The notes: generated by a model from the sequence alone, not told the origin. DNA of 64,000 nucleotides from [Phialemoniopsis] sp. UDSM-2020 (GCA_018873225.1 JAEILZ010000009.1:2285501-2349500), one strand, 5' to 3'; positions 34,301 through 45,696 are shown, counted from the stretch's first letter. Numbers and translations: made by a program.

Positions 34301-37300
34301 AGCGAAGCCATCACAATCAAGGTTGAGAAGTCAGTGCTGCAGGCAATCAAGATTGATGAAGCGGGCTTCCTCAACATCTGCGTCGGGACTGATGTCGAGT
34401 CTGGCAAGCGCCTCATCGCAGTCACGGACACACCCGTCGAATCCCATGTCCGTGTGCCCGAGGAGTGGACTGTGCAGACGGCAGGGTCCGCGGATGCCGT
34501 TATTGGCACGCTTGCCGCACATCTTCTCGCGCAAAGTATTTTGGCAGCTGTGCCACGCTTCGGTACCGTGCTGATCCACGAGGCCGACACCCTCCTGAAG
34601 GACGCTCTGGAGAGCCAGGCTACCAAAGAGGGGACGACTATCGTTTTCACAAGTGCGCTGCAGGACAAGAAAGCTACCTCTGGGTATCTCTTCATTCATA
34701 AGAAGCTGCCCGAGCGGTTGGTGCGAAAAGCCGTGCCTCGGGACACCTTAGTTTTTGTCGACCTGTCTCCCAAAACAGATGGTGCTGCACTACTTGGTCG
34801 CTGTCTACCACCGCAAGCCGCGACTATCACAGCAAAGAATTTCATCCGGGCCCAACCTGGCGCTTTGCCAGATGCAGACATTGACCAGATCAGCCAGACC
34901 GTCAAGACCGCCTGGAAGACTGTGACGAAGCAGCGACGCGTGTCTTCGAGCAAGCCCATCCCTGTTGTCCCACTTCAAGAGGTTACCCAACACGTTTTCA
35001 GTGCGTCTCTCAGCATTGTGGACTGGAGTGTTCCCTCGGTGAAGGCATCACTGCGGCCCATTGACTCTGGCACAATCTTCCGCGCTGACGGAACTTACTT
35101 CCTCGTCGGCCTCGCGGGTGAACTCGGCCAGTCTCTCTGCCAGTGGATGGTCTCCCACGGAGCCCGTAACGTCGTCCTTAGCAGTCGGCGTCCCAAGGTC
35201 CACCCTAAATACATCGAATCGCTCGAAGAACTGGGCGCCAAAATCAAGGTCGTGGCTCTCGACGTGACGAAGCGTGACTCTCTGCGCGCGTGCTACGACG
35301 ACATCTGTGCCGAGATGCCGCCCATCATCGGCGTAGCCAACGGTGCCATGATCCTCGAGGACACAATGTTTGATGACCTCGAGTTTGAGTCCATGGACCG
35401 TCAGGCCGCCCCCAAAATCGACGGGAGCGTGTTGCTGGATGAGCTCTTCTATGACGCGCCCCTTGACTTCTTCGTCCTTTTCGGCTCCATCGCCAACATC
35501 TCGGGTAACACCGGCCAGTCACCGTATATCATGGCGAATCAATTCATGACTGCCCTCGCCGCACAGCGGCGCGACATGCGCGGCGTTGCTGGGTCCATCA
35601 TGGCCCTGAGCTCCATCCAAGGCCTTGGATATTTCGAGCACGCCAACAGGGCTGGTCTAAAGGACTACTTCATCAAGCGTGGCTACCGCAATATTTCCGA
35701 GCAAGACCTTCACCAGCAATTTGCCGAGGCCATGCTCGCCGGACGACCCGGATCCAAAGGCAACTCGGAAGTGGTTACTGGCATAGTCCCCTTCCGTGAC
35801 GGTCCCAACATCCAGGCCCAGCTGCGTCAGGATCCCAAGTTTAGCCACCTGATGCTTCAAGACCTGGACGAGAATGCCGCCGATGGAGCTGGTGGTGGCA
35901 ACGCTGGCAAGACTGCCCGACCTCGTGCTCGCCTTGCAACTGTCAAGTCGGTGCCTGAAGCCCTGACGGTGATTCAAGAAGCCTTCGTTGAGCGTCTGAA
36001 GCGCATCTTGATGATCCCCGCTACAGAAACGGTCAACCCTCTGGTATCGCTCGTGGAGCTAGGTGCCGATTCGATCATGGCGGTCGACGTACGAGCCTGG
36101 TTCCTCAAGGAACTGGATGTCGACGTGCCAGTGCTCAAGATTCTCGGTGCCGGCGAGACAGTGGCGACACTAGTAGAAGAGGCACTTGAAAAGCTCTCGC
36201 CAGAGATTCTGGACGTGAAGAAGCTGGATGCGAAAGGTGAGGCCCTAGCTGTACCATCCGCAGCGACAAGGTCCGACGTGGATCCCGCCGCTACGAGCGA
36301 CTCTGGGAGCCAGCAATCCAGCTCGACCAAGACATCCAGCATCAGAACCAGCAGCTCACCGGCACTGGCCCCGACACCGCTGACGCCGGCCGAGCCAGAC
36401 CCAGCCGAGGTAGGAAAGCAAACCTTGGATGTAGAGAAACAGGACGAACAAGAGCCCTCTGACACTTGGCGTAGGGCGATAGTGGACTCATCGACCGAGC
36501 ACACTGAGCAGATGACCTTTGGTCAAAAGCGTTTCTGGTTCCTCACCCACTATGTCGATGATCCTACGACATTCAACATCGCTTACATGGGGAAGCTCAC
36601 CGGCCCGCTCCGCCTCGACGCTCTCGCTGCTGCTGTCAAGGCAGCTGCCCAGAGGCACGAGTCTTTGCGCACACGGTTCCTCTGGTCGAATGATGACAGC
36701 AAGACACCCATGCAGGGGGTTCTCTCAAAGACGCTTGTTCAACTAGAAACCGGCACCGTAGAAACTGAATCGCAGGCGGTCGAAGCATACGACGCGATGT
36801 GCAACTATGAATGGGACCTTGGCGATTGGGTTCCTTTCCGAATGCAAGTGCTGTCCCTTTCAGCGGAAGTGCAGTACCTCATCATGGGAACGCACCATAT
36901 TTCTATGGACGGCCACAGCCTCAATGTACTCATGCTCGACATCAACAACGCCTACACCTCCCCAGGCCACCAGCTCCCTCCGCTACCCGACGCGTCACAA
37001 GCCCGTGCCTTCGGAGCCCAGCAACGTGCGGCGTATGGATCTGGTCAGCTTCAACCAGCCATCGAGCACTTCCGAAGCATGCTCCTGCCTGCCGACCTCA
37101 AGCGTCCCATCGAACTGCTCCCTTTTGCACGCACTCAAGTCCGTCCGCCCCTTGATCACTACAGCACGCACGTCGCGCGGGTCAATCTCGAGCCCGAGCT
37201 CGCTGCCAAGCTCAAACGGCTTGCCCAAGGCCGTCGTGCGACTTCATTCCATGCCTATCTGGCGGCTTTTCAGGCACTGCTGTTCCGCCTGCTGCCCGCC

Positions 37301-40300
37301 GACATGACGGAGCGGGTGTACGTAGGCATCGCAGACGCGAACCGCATCGATAGCAAGGCAATGGCCGGCATCGGCAACTTCCTGAATGTGCTTCCCCTTC
37401 GATTCGACGCCGCGCGCTCGCAGACGTTTGGTCAAGCTATCGAGAAGGCTCGCGACGCTGCATACGGCGCGCTCAAGCATTCGGCACTTCCGTTTGATCT
37501 GCTGCTACACGAACTCAACGTGCCGCGTTCTAACACTTACACGCCGGTGTTCCAGGTCTTTATGAACTATCGACTCGTGGTGAGGGAACATGCTGAGAAG
37601 AGCTGGGCTGGGTGCCGCATCGGCGAGGAGAGCTGGCATGCCTCGAAGACAGGATACGACGTGGCGGTTGAGATCGTCGAGAGCCCTGAGGGTGCCAATC
37701 TGGAAGTACACATGCAGAAAGCGCTGTATGAAAAGGAGGGAGCGGATCTGCTGCTCAGGAGTTATGCCAATGCATTGAAGATGCTGGCGACCAGGGGAGA
37801 GAGATTTCGGCTAGATGGCTTAGAGAAATGGGATGGCCAGGACGTCAAGAAGGCACTGGATCTTGGAAAAGGTATGTGGTAATGCGTTTGTACCACTGCG
37901 TCAGTTGAACTAACTAAGGCTTGTAGGACCTGACTTGCAGCTCACATGGCCAGTTACCGTCGCCCATCGAATCGATGATGTGATTGCGCAGAACCTTGAC
38001 GCACCAGCTCTGAAAGACGACGGCGGTCATGTTCTGACGTACGCCGAGATGGACAAGCATATTCAGAGCATTGTGGACTCACTGTCGACACAGCTACCCC
38101 AAGCCGACGGACAGCCTGTGGTTGGTGTGTTCCAAATGCCTTCGACGGACTGGATATGCTCGATGCTCGCCATCCACCGTCTCGGCGGTGTATACCTGCC
38201 CTTGGACCTCCGCGTCTCTGTGTCGCGCCTCAGGTCTAACGTGCAGGTAGCCCGACCGGCTATCATCTTGACTGATGCGGAGACTGTAGGACAGGCGAAG
38301 GACATCACGGGCGACAACGAAGTTCGCGTTATTGACGTTTCCTCGATTGCCACTACACCAGGCAACGTAACAAAGGCAGCAGTAGCGAAGCCAGATGACA
38401 TCTCCTACATCATCTTCACAAGTGGTTCAACTGGCGAACCAAAGGGCATTGCCGTCACCCACGCCAGCCTGCGTGCCGAGCTCGAGGGCTTCCACAGCAC
38501 ATGGAACATTGCGGACACCACGTCCGTCGTGCTTCAGCAAACGCCTTTCAGCTTCGACATCTCGCTACTCCAAATATTCGCCGCTTTGACCACCGGAGGC
38601 TGCTTGCTGGTTGTCCCGGCCGACGCCCGTGGTGATCCGGCTGAGGTAACGCGCCTCATAGCTGAGCACAAGGTCACCATGACGCACGCGACGCCTTCCG
38701 AGTATGACATGTGGTTCCGCTTCGCACCCGAGGCGCTGCGCCGCTGCTCGACTTGGAAGACCGCTTGGTACGGGGGCGAGATGGCCACTCCCGGCTTGTT
38801 GGACGGGTTCCGCGAAGCGTGCAAGTCGCTACCGGAGCTGCGTGTATTCACGAGCTACGGCCCGACAGAGACAGCCATCTCGGCCTTCAAAGGCGTTGCA
38901 GATGTCAGGGATCCGACACTGACGACCCCCATACCGGGACAGATCCTCCCAAACTACGCGGCTTACATCCTCGATGGCGAGATGAAACCCGTACCCGTCG
39001 GCGTTCCGGGAGAAGTCGTGCTCGGCGGAGCTGGCGTCGACCAGAACAAGTACCTACATCAGCCTGAACTCACCGCGAAGCAGTTTCTGAAGGACACGTT
39101 CGCAACAAACATCAAGGACGGCTGGGGTCGCATGTACCGCACCGGCGATTATGGACGGCTCAATCCTCAGGGTCTGCTCAGCATCGAGGGCCGCATCGCT
39201 GGTGATACGCAGGTCAAGTTGCGCGGCTTCCGCATCGAACTGTCTGAGATCGAGCGCGTCATGTTCAAGAAGGCTGCCGGTGCACTTGCCCACGTTGTAG
39301 TCACGCTCCGTGGAACAGGCGAGCAGGACAGCTTCTTGGCCGCACATGTAGTCCTGGACAAGGGTAGAAGCAAGGACACCGCAACACAGGTAATCGATAG
39401 GTTGCGCGCACGTTTACCCCAGCATTTGCCGCAATACATGTGTCCCGCCGTCATCGTGGCTATCGACGGACTGCCCCTAACCGCGCACGACAAGATCGAC
39501 CGGAGGGCCGTGCAAGCATTGGCCTTAGATGGGAATGAAGGAGAAGCTTTAGTTCAGCGACAAGAAACACTCACGTCTACCGAAGAGCTCCTGGCCGGCC
39601 TCTGGGCTGACGTTCTCCCGCACCGGGCTATGGCTGGGTCACTGACACCCAAGTCCGACTTCTTCCTGTCCGGTGGCAGTTCGCTCTTGCTTGTGAAGCT
39701 ACAAGCCGCTATCCAGCGCGTCCTAGGCGACACACCTCGCCTAAGCAAGCTTCTGAGTGCAACTAAGCTAGGGAGCATGGCAGCGATCCTCGACGAGGGG
39801 ATGAAAGTGGCAGACTGGGAGCAAGAGATTGCGTTGGACTTCGATCCGGCCGACATCACTTCGCACAGAACACGGAGCTCAAGGGCAACCGACAATCTCC
39901 ATATCCTCATCACCGGCGCCACGGGATCACTAGGGCGCCGCCTCGTACCTCGACTAGCAGCGGATGCCCGCGTCACGAAAATCGCGTGCCTCGTACGGCC
40001 TGCTGAAGGGCGTGACTTATCTTGTCTCTTCCCCTCCATCGAGCAGAAGGACAAGTTACGTATTGTCGAGGCAAACTTACCATCACTCCCGAACGATACA
40101 GAGATCGGACTTCCTCGAATTGACCTTATCCTACACTGTGCTGCGGACCGCTCTTTCTGGGATAGCTACGGTGTCGTCAAGTCCGTCAACGTCGACGCTG
40201 CAAAAGCTCTCGCGCGGCTCTCATTACGCACCGGAGCTTCTTTGCATGTTCTCAGCTCGGGCGCCGTAGCGGCATACGATGGTGATGATAATAGTCTGCC

Positions 40301-40853
40301 TCGACCGAGTGCGGGAGATGGCTATCTCGCATCCAAGTGGGTTGCCGAGAGATACCTATCGAAGGCCGCCACGCAGGCTGGCCTTGACGTAACCGTGCAT
40401 CGGCCTACACAAACGCCGGAAGATGCTCGGGTAAAGGACGGAGAGGTGATTGACAAGATTGCTCGAGATATGGTTGAGGTTTCGCGACAGCTGGGTGTTC
40501 GCCCCGACTTTCAAAAGATCTTGGGGACGCTGGATGTGGCGAAGTTAGAGGATATCGCAGGGGCCATCATCACCGCGTTGGTACCCGGGACATCTCGATC
40601 GGAGGACGGAAACGGGCCAATGAATATTCGCAACTATGCTGGCACAGCTAGGGTTCAGACAGAAGCACTCGCAAGCAGTGCCGAAGAGCTGTTTGGCCAA
40701 TCCGAGAATCAGGATGTTCGTCGACTGCCAGGCGTGTCGGCGCTACGTTGGGTTGGGTTGGCCAAGCGCTCGGGACTATTCGAGTGGTTTTTTACTTCAC
40801 AGGATCTGGCTATGGTGGACAATTCCGGGCGTAAAGTGGTGACTAGACGCTAA
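28364..40853 (+). CDS. Hybrid PKS-NRPS (KS-AT-DH-MT-ER0-KR-ACP-C-A-T-R)
   Basis: Eight exons (introns 28687-28753, 29068-29155, 29336-29396, 29650-29696, 29782-29875, 29997-30050, 37872-37926) give 4007 residues. In order: KS (1 to about 430) with TACSSS, AHGTGT and GHTEG; AT with GHSSG near 636; DH from about 932 with [11 protein letters not shown] and [11 protein letters not shown]-methyltransferase with [10 protein letters not shown] near 1415; a long region without any NADPH motif where ER would be; KR near 2104-2290 with SPYIMAN; ACP Ser in LGADSIM near 2428; C domain from 2578 with THHISMDG; A domain with [11 protein letters not shown] near 3193, YGPTET and HDKIDRR; T with GGSSLLL near 3611; R from 3692 with GATGSLG and an intact Tyr-x3-Lys (GYLASK). 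It should build a C-methylated polyketide, amidate it with one amino acid and release an aldehyde. Confidence 0.97.
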
Positions 40854-41219
40854 TTTCGGTTGTGTTTGTTAGACTAGATTTCCATTGATATGAGTTCACC
40901 TTCTAATACATGAGCCATGAACCACACGCGTGGTGCCAAGCTGATGGCGTTACATTGTAGGAATGTGGAGGCGGCCAGATCGGACCGGGTAAAAAAAGCC
41001 AAGTTTGCTCGCGTGGGCTCTAAATGATTAGCTCGATCTCTCAGCTCTGCAACGACAGGCAGGGATCAGCAGGGCGCGATTAATTACGTAGCACAGAAAG
41101 TTGCATTTCCCAATCTCCTCCTGGGAGACGACAGAATTGACAGACTTGTCCTTTGGTTGTCTCCTTGTACTCACAGTCGCCATGCTCGGGCATCTGCTGC
41201 CAGAACTCAGCAACAGATC
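40854..41219. other. Intergenic region
   Basis: 366 bp between the PKS-NRPS stop and the glycosyltransferase-like gene. It should hold the synthase 3' UTR and a promoter. No TCG-N8-CGA element was found here. Confidence 0.5.
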
Positions 41220-42773
41220 ATGGCAATGACCGGCATGACTTCGAGACTGTCGTTCCGCGCGGGGTTGCGCTTCTTCGTGCTGCCCCTTTTCCTCCTTGCG
41301 CTCGTCTTCGTGATCGCGCGGACCTACTCGACTGGCTTCACGACAGCCGGCTCCCTCCTCCCTCCACTGCCGCACATCCCCAATCCTCTCGCCGCCAAGC
41401 CGTCCGAGACGCCGAGGAATACCCACGCCCCTCCGAAGCTCAAGCCTACGCCGACATGGCTCCCTCCGGCCGCGACCGACCCTTTCCCCCTCCTCGCCTT
41501 GTCGACGGCGTCCCCGCCCCCGATCCCTAAGCACAACGTGCCCCGACCAAACATGCACACCGAGTACGGCCTCGGCCACGTGCCGCCACTATTCATCGGC
41601 TTCACGCGCCAGTGGCCCATCCTCCTGCAGGCCGTCGTCGCGTACATCACGGCCGGCTGGCCGCCCGAGTCCATCGTCGTGGTCGAGAACACGGGCGTCC
41701 AGGGCGCCAACGCGGCGGGGCGGCTCTCGCTGCAGAACCCCTTCTTCCTCAACCACACGACGCTCGGCCGCCTGGGCGTCAACGTCGTGCGCACGCCGGC
41801 GCTGCTCTCGTTCTCCCAGATGCAGAACTTCTTTTTGCACACGGCGCACGAGCGCGCGTGGCCGTACTACTTTTACAGCCACCAGGACGTGCTGGTCTTC
41901 TCCTTTGAGGATGGCGCCGACACCGTGCATAGGCCTGGCGATCGGCCCTGGGAGTTCTACGACGACGTCGACGAGGCTGATACAATGCGCCCGCCGGCCG
42001 CGGGCCAGCCTGGGTACAGGACCATATATGAGAATTGTCTGCGGGAGCTCAACAGGACCGTCGCTGGTGACAAGCGTTGGGCTTTTCGGTGGTTCCAGTA
42101 CGACCACCTGACGCTGGTGAACCGCGACGCGCTCGACGCCGTGGGCGGCTGGGATTCTATGATCCCTTACTATATGTCGGACTGTGACCTAAACGCACGG
42201 CTGGTTATGGATGGCTGGAGCATGAAGCATCGCAGGGCGGGCATTATCAACGACATCGCGAGCACATTGGAGGACTTGGCAGCCCTCTATCGCGACTCCG
42301 ATGTCACCCCAAAATTCGTCGACCCCAATCCATTCAAGGTCGAGGAGGAGCCAAAGCCTGACGAGAAGCCGCCTGAGCCTGAGCCGGACAAGGAGCAACC
42401 GGACAACGAGCAACCGGACAACGAGCAACCGGACAACGAGCCGCCGGTACGGAGAGCTGACGCTGATGGTCCGGGTGACAACAAGTTGGAAGGCGTTGAG
42501 TACTTTCGGGCCCTTGTCAAGGTCGGCGACGCGATGGGCGAGCACAAATACGGCAATCGCGGCCGCAACACATGGCAGACGAGTCAACACGGCGGCTTTG
42601 GCGAACCCTACTTCTACTACCCCGAAGGCTTTGCCAGCGCCTTTGATGTCCTGACCGAGGCTGGGCGAGAAGTGTACCGTCGCAAATGGGGTCACCGCGA
42701 CTGTGACCTTGTCGAGGGCACGGCGCTCAAGCTGTGGGATCAGTGGCAGGTCGAGAGGGATTGGGAAGATTAA
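41220..42773 (+). CDS. Type II membrane protein, glycosyltransferase-like
   Basis: An intronless frame of 517 residues from the first in-frame ATG at 41220. The N-terminus has a short basic stretch and one membrane anchor (FFVLPLFLLALVFVIA), then a Pro-rich stem, the layout of Golgi type II glycosyltransferases. The luminal part has FIGFTRQWPILLQAVVAYI, SIVVVENTG, YSHQDVLVFSFED and YYMSDCDLNARLVMDGW; the last contains a DCD that could act as the metal-binding DxD of a GT-A fold. The order suits a GT2-like fold, but I do not recognise the exact family. Residues around 392-406 are a threefold EQPDN repeat that interrupts the acidic C-terminal region. Whether it belongs to the PKS-NRPS cluster is unclear. 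Confidence 0.72.
   Translation: MAMTGMTSRLSFRAGLRFFVLPLFLLALVFVIARTYSTGFTTAGSLLPPLPHIPNPLAAKPSETPRNTHAPPKLKPTPTWLPPAATDPFPLLALSTASPPPIPKHNVPRPNMHTEYGLGHVPPLFIGFTRQWPILLQAVVAYITAGWPPESIVVVENTGVQGANAAGRLSLQNPFFLNHTTLGRLGVNVVRTPALLSFSQMQNFFLHTAHERAWPYYFYSHQDVLVFSFEDGADTVHRPGDRPWEFYDDVDEADTMRPPAAGQPGYRTIYENCLRELNRTVAGDKRWAFRWFQYDHLTLVNRDALDAVGGWDSMIPYYMSDCDLNARLVMDGWSMKHRRAGIINDIASTLEDLAALYRDSDVTPKFVDPNPFKVEEEPKPDEKPPEPEPDKEQPDNEQPDNEQPDNEPPVRRADADGPGDNKLEGVEYFRALVKVGDAMGEHKYGNRGRNTWQTSQHGGFGEPYFYYPEGFASAFDVLTEAGREVYRRKWGHRDCDLVEGTALKLWDQWQVERDWED
42393..42437 (+). repeat. 15-bp minisatellite, three exact copies, inside a coding region
   Basis: The unit GAGCAACCGGACAAC occurs three times in tandem (42393-42407, 42408-42422, 42423-42437) and codes for EQPDN repeats in the glycosyltransferase-like protein. 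Because the unit is 15 bp, copy changes keep the frame. A degenerate partial copy precedes it. Confidence 0.95.
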
Positions 42774-43055
42774 GTCACTCAGTGCAGCCCACACTGTATT
42801 TATATAGCTACATGAAGCATGTACACGCTTACGATCATGTCCAGAGGGAAAAGAAGGAGTTCGGCGCATTCTCAATATCACTCTTTTGCATACATTTGCA
42901 TCAAGAAATGGGTGGTATAGGTTCCTGTCCCAGACCATACCTTGTTAACATATCATCAAAGGCTAAGAAAAGACCGTGGCCCTTTTATTTACTCGAGTAC
43001 TCAGGTCTTATGTCAAGTGCACCCTTAACCCGTAGCCTCGAATTCGACAACGTGC

Positions 43056-45074
43056 TCAGGCCGGCATATACTTTCCGAACCAGCTCAGCATTCGATGGCA
43101 CAGGTCGATATACGCGGGGAACTTTCTGACTCCGTGGCCCTCCTGCGGATACGTCACGAGCACGGACTCAACTCCGCGCTCGATCAAAGCTCGGTGGTAT
43201 TGGAGAGCGTTGCTCGGAGGAGTGCAACGGTCCTGGGCACCAGCAGTCTGGAGGACCGGCGTGGGGTACCGGCCCGCAAACCGCACCGGACTGCGGTCGT
43301 AGTAGAGACCGGTTGCAGCGTACGGATCGCTCTTGAGGAAGATCTGGTCAAAGTAGGGTATGTTGCAGGTCGTGTGCTGACCGAACCAATCCGTGACGGG
43401 GGCCTGCGGCACGGCGGCAGCGAAGCGGTCCGTCTGCGTGATGATCCACGAGGACATGAAGCCGCCGTAGCTGCCGCCCGTGACGCCCAGTCGCTTCGGG
43501 TCTGCGACACCGCGGGCAACAAGTGCGTCAAGTCCAGATAGGTAGTCGTGCGTGTCCGCGCCGCCCATGTCGCCGTACACCATCTCCGCAAACTCTTGCC
43601 CTCTACCTCCCGAGCCTCGGGGGTTGACGTTCAGCACGGCGTATCCGCGCGCGACCAGCAGTCCCACATACGGCGGGGTTGATGCCCACAGGTTTCTGAA
43701 GGCCCATACTGGGCCCCCGTGAACATTGAGCACAGTAGCGTATGGTGCCGATCCAGTCTTGGGCAAGTGAAGCAGACCCTGGATCTCGAGGCCGTCTGGG
43801 GCTTTCCATGCCACTTCCTCGACCGAGCCAATCTTGGACAAGAGGTATTTCCCGCCTCCTTGATCCAGAGAAACAACAGTCTGGTATTTGCCCTTTGATA
43901 TGATGGCGATCTCGGGATACCGCGTCCAGCTGTGCCAGACGGCGGCAAATCCGTCGCCTGCATACGGACTCGCTCGGGGATAGCGGAATCCACAGGTTTC
44001 CGGACTCGCCCATATCTCATCGAGCTGCTTGCTGGTGACATCGATGTTCCCCGCGATGGTCTGTAGCCCACGTTGGCCCATGTAGAACAGACGACTCTCG
44101 TCTCGCCATACCAGATGGGTAACATCGGTGCCTGCGAGGGCGATGGGGGTGGTCTGGCCGTCTTTCGAGTTGAGGTCAATCAATAGAAGGTCTCCAGCAA
44201 CAATCCCACGATCGCTGCACACTGCTTGAACGAAGGCCACGAGCTTTCCTGACGGCGATGCAACGGACAGGCCCATCTGGCGTTTGCTTTCGTAAAGCAC
44301 ACGCTCGTCTCCAGAGCCGAGGACTATGAGGACGAGCTTGGCGGTGTACCACGCCTCCTCCCCTGGTGCGTTTGAGACGATAGCAACCGCGTGGTCCGGG
44401 CCGCACCAAGAAGCCTCCCAGACATTCGACCCCTGGCGGCTCGCTTGCTTGGTGTTGGCCCCGTCGGCATCGCAGACCCAGAGGTTGCGCCAGGCGGCAT
44501 CGTCGTCGCTCTTCGAGTGGACTTCTGGCATCCAGGCGGGGACAGCGTCAGGATTTCCCGTGGCAATGTCGCCCGATCCATCCGCGCCCGCCTTGTCGGC
44601 GCCCAGACCAGCCCGGCCCATCAAGATGTGCGTGCCCTGCGGGGACCAGTCAAAGTACTCGACGATGCCCTCGGCCGGCCCGGTCGGTTTGGCCTTGGCG
44701 AGATCGTCAGCATCTCCGATGTAGAGCTGGAAGATGCCCTTCTCGGCGCGATCGGACAGGAAGGCCACGCGCTGCCCATCCGGCGACCATTTGGGCAGCT
44801 TGTCGCTGTTGGGACCGTCGGTAGCAGCCGTTACTTCGCCGGTGCTGGTGTTAACAACGCAAACACGAGTCTGGGGTGTGTCCTCGAGCTTCTCCCACAT
44901 TGAGCCAGTGAAGAGGATCTTGCTGCCGTCGGGATGGGGGCACGGATCTGCTGCGTCGCTGATCTTGCCAAACCCTGGACTGTGGAGGTTGGAGAAGTGT
45001 TCCTCCACCTCACGCCAGAGAGCAGTGCTCCTCACATCACGCGCCGCAACGCCAGGTTCGTTCTTGGCAGTCAT
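43056..45074 (-). CDS. S9-family serine peptidase/hydrolase (acylaminoacyl-peptidase-like)
   Basis: An intronless frame gives 672 residues. The first two thirds are a beta-propeller with PD40-like repeats (HPDGSKILFTGS, LPKWSPDGQRVAFLSDR, YFDWSPQGTHILMGR). The C-terminal alpha/beta hydrolase domain has the nucleophile in GGSYGGFMSSW, the Asp in AQDRCTPPSNA and the His in QEGHGVRKF, a complete triad. HGGPVW provides the oxyanion region. No signal peptide is visible, so it is probably cytosolic. The family removes N-acyl amino acids or short peptides. Next to a PKS-NRPS, whose product is an N-acyl amino acid derivative, a tailoring, repair or resistance role is conceivable but unproven. Housekeeping peptide turnover is equally possible. 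Confidence 0.93.
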   Translation of the reverse strand: MTAKNEPGVAARDVRSTALWREVEEHFSNLHSPGFGKISDAADPCPHPDGSKILFTGSMWEKLEDTPQTRVCVVNTSTGEVTAATDGPNSDKLPKWSPDGQRVAFLSDRAEKGIFQLYIGDADDLAKAKPTGPAEGIVEYFDWSPQGTHILMGRAGLGADKAGADGSGDIATGNPDAVPAWMPEVHSKSDDDAAWRNLWVCDADGANTKQASRQGSNVWEASWCGPDHAVAIVSNAPGEEAWYTAKLVLIVLGSGDERVLYESKRQMGLSVASPSGKLVAFVQAVCSDRGIVAGDLLLIDLNSKDGQTTPIALAGTDVTHLVWRDESRLFYMGQRGLQTIAGNIDVTSKQLDEIWASPETCGFRYPRASPYAGDGFAAVWHSWTRYPEIAIISKGKYQTVVSLDQGGGKYLLSKIGSVEEVAWKAPDGLEIQGLLHLPKTGSAPYATVLNVHGGPVWAFRNLWASTPPYVGLLVARGYAVLNVNPRGSGGRGQEFAEMVYGDMGGADTHDYLSGLDALVARGVADPKRLGVTGGSYGGFMSSWIITQTDRFAAAVPQAPVTDWFGQHTTCNIPYFDQIFLKSDPYAATGLYYDRSPVRFAGRYPTPVLQTAGAQDRCTPPSNALQYHRALIERGVESVLVTYPQEGHGVRKFPAYIDLCHRMLSWFGKYMPA

Positions 45075-45696
45075 GGTAATTACTCTGTCAGTAATAGGAT
45101 TGTCAAAAGTAAAGGATCAGAGTGTCTGGGGAGAACCTGCACCCCATGTCTACGTTGCTTATCCGTCGCTGCTTCATTTGTAGCGGGGTCAGACATGTAA
45201 GACGGGGTTGGGCCAAAGAGGTGTGTGTGCCAGTTCGGAGTTGTCACGGCTCGAGGTTGCATCCGAGCCGGACTTGGCTCTCGGCCCGGGAACGAATTCT
45301 TTCCGGCACGCGAGATGCCCCCCGCAGCAACCTCGCTTGCGTGACAGCACGACCATGCTGGCGGCTGAGATTACGCGGTTATCTTGAAGCTGGATCAAGC
45401 TGTCCGTGAATTACTGAGCAATAACAGCCATCTCACCGCAAGGCATGCAAGGGGGCGAATGATCAACCAGGGCATTGACTGTTATTGGTGTGTCTCTCCC
45501 TCGCACACATCAACCAGCGCCGATGCCTCCCTTCCTCGCTCGCCAGCAACGAAGCCATGGAAAGATCTCCTATCCAACATAATCACACCTAGGAAAGACT
45601 TCTAACACCAAATATGATCACATTTCGCTAGTGCAAGGGAATCGAAGCTACTCAATATTTATACATCCTGTATTCCGGTGCATTTCATGACCAGTG
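45075..45696. other. Intergenic region, S9 peptidase promoter
   Basis: 622 bp between the S9 gene start and the short-chain dehydrogenase stop, both minus strand. It should carry the S9 promoter. Nothing else was recognised. Confidence 0.5.

Noticed and set aside
37872..37926. The stop after the C domain as a split of the PKS-NRPS into two genes
   Set aside because: A 55-bp GTATGT...TAG intron removes the stop and joins the C and A domains in frame, so one polypeptide is far more likely.
43056..45074. S9 hydrolase as the CcsE-type Knoevenagel hydrolase of a cytochalasan pathway
   Set aside because: The large propeller plus S9 domain looks like an acylaminoacyl-peptidase, not the smaller CcsE-type alpha/beta hydrolase, so I do not assign that role.
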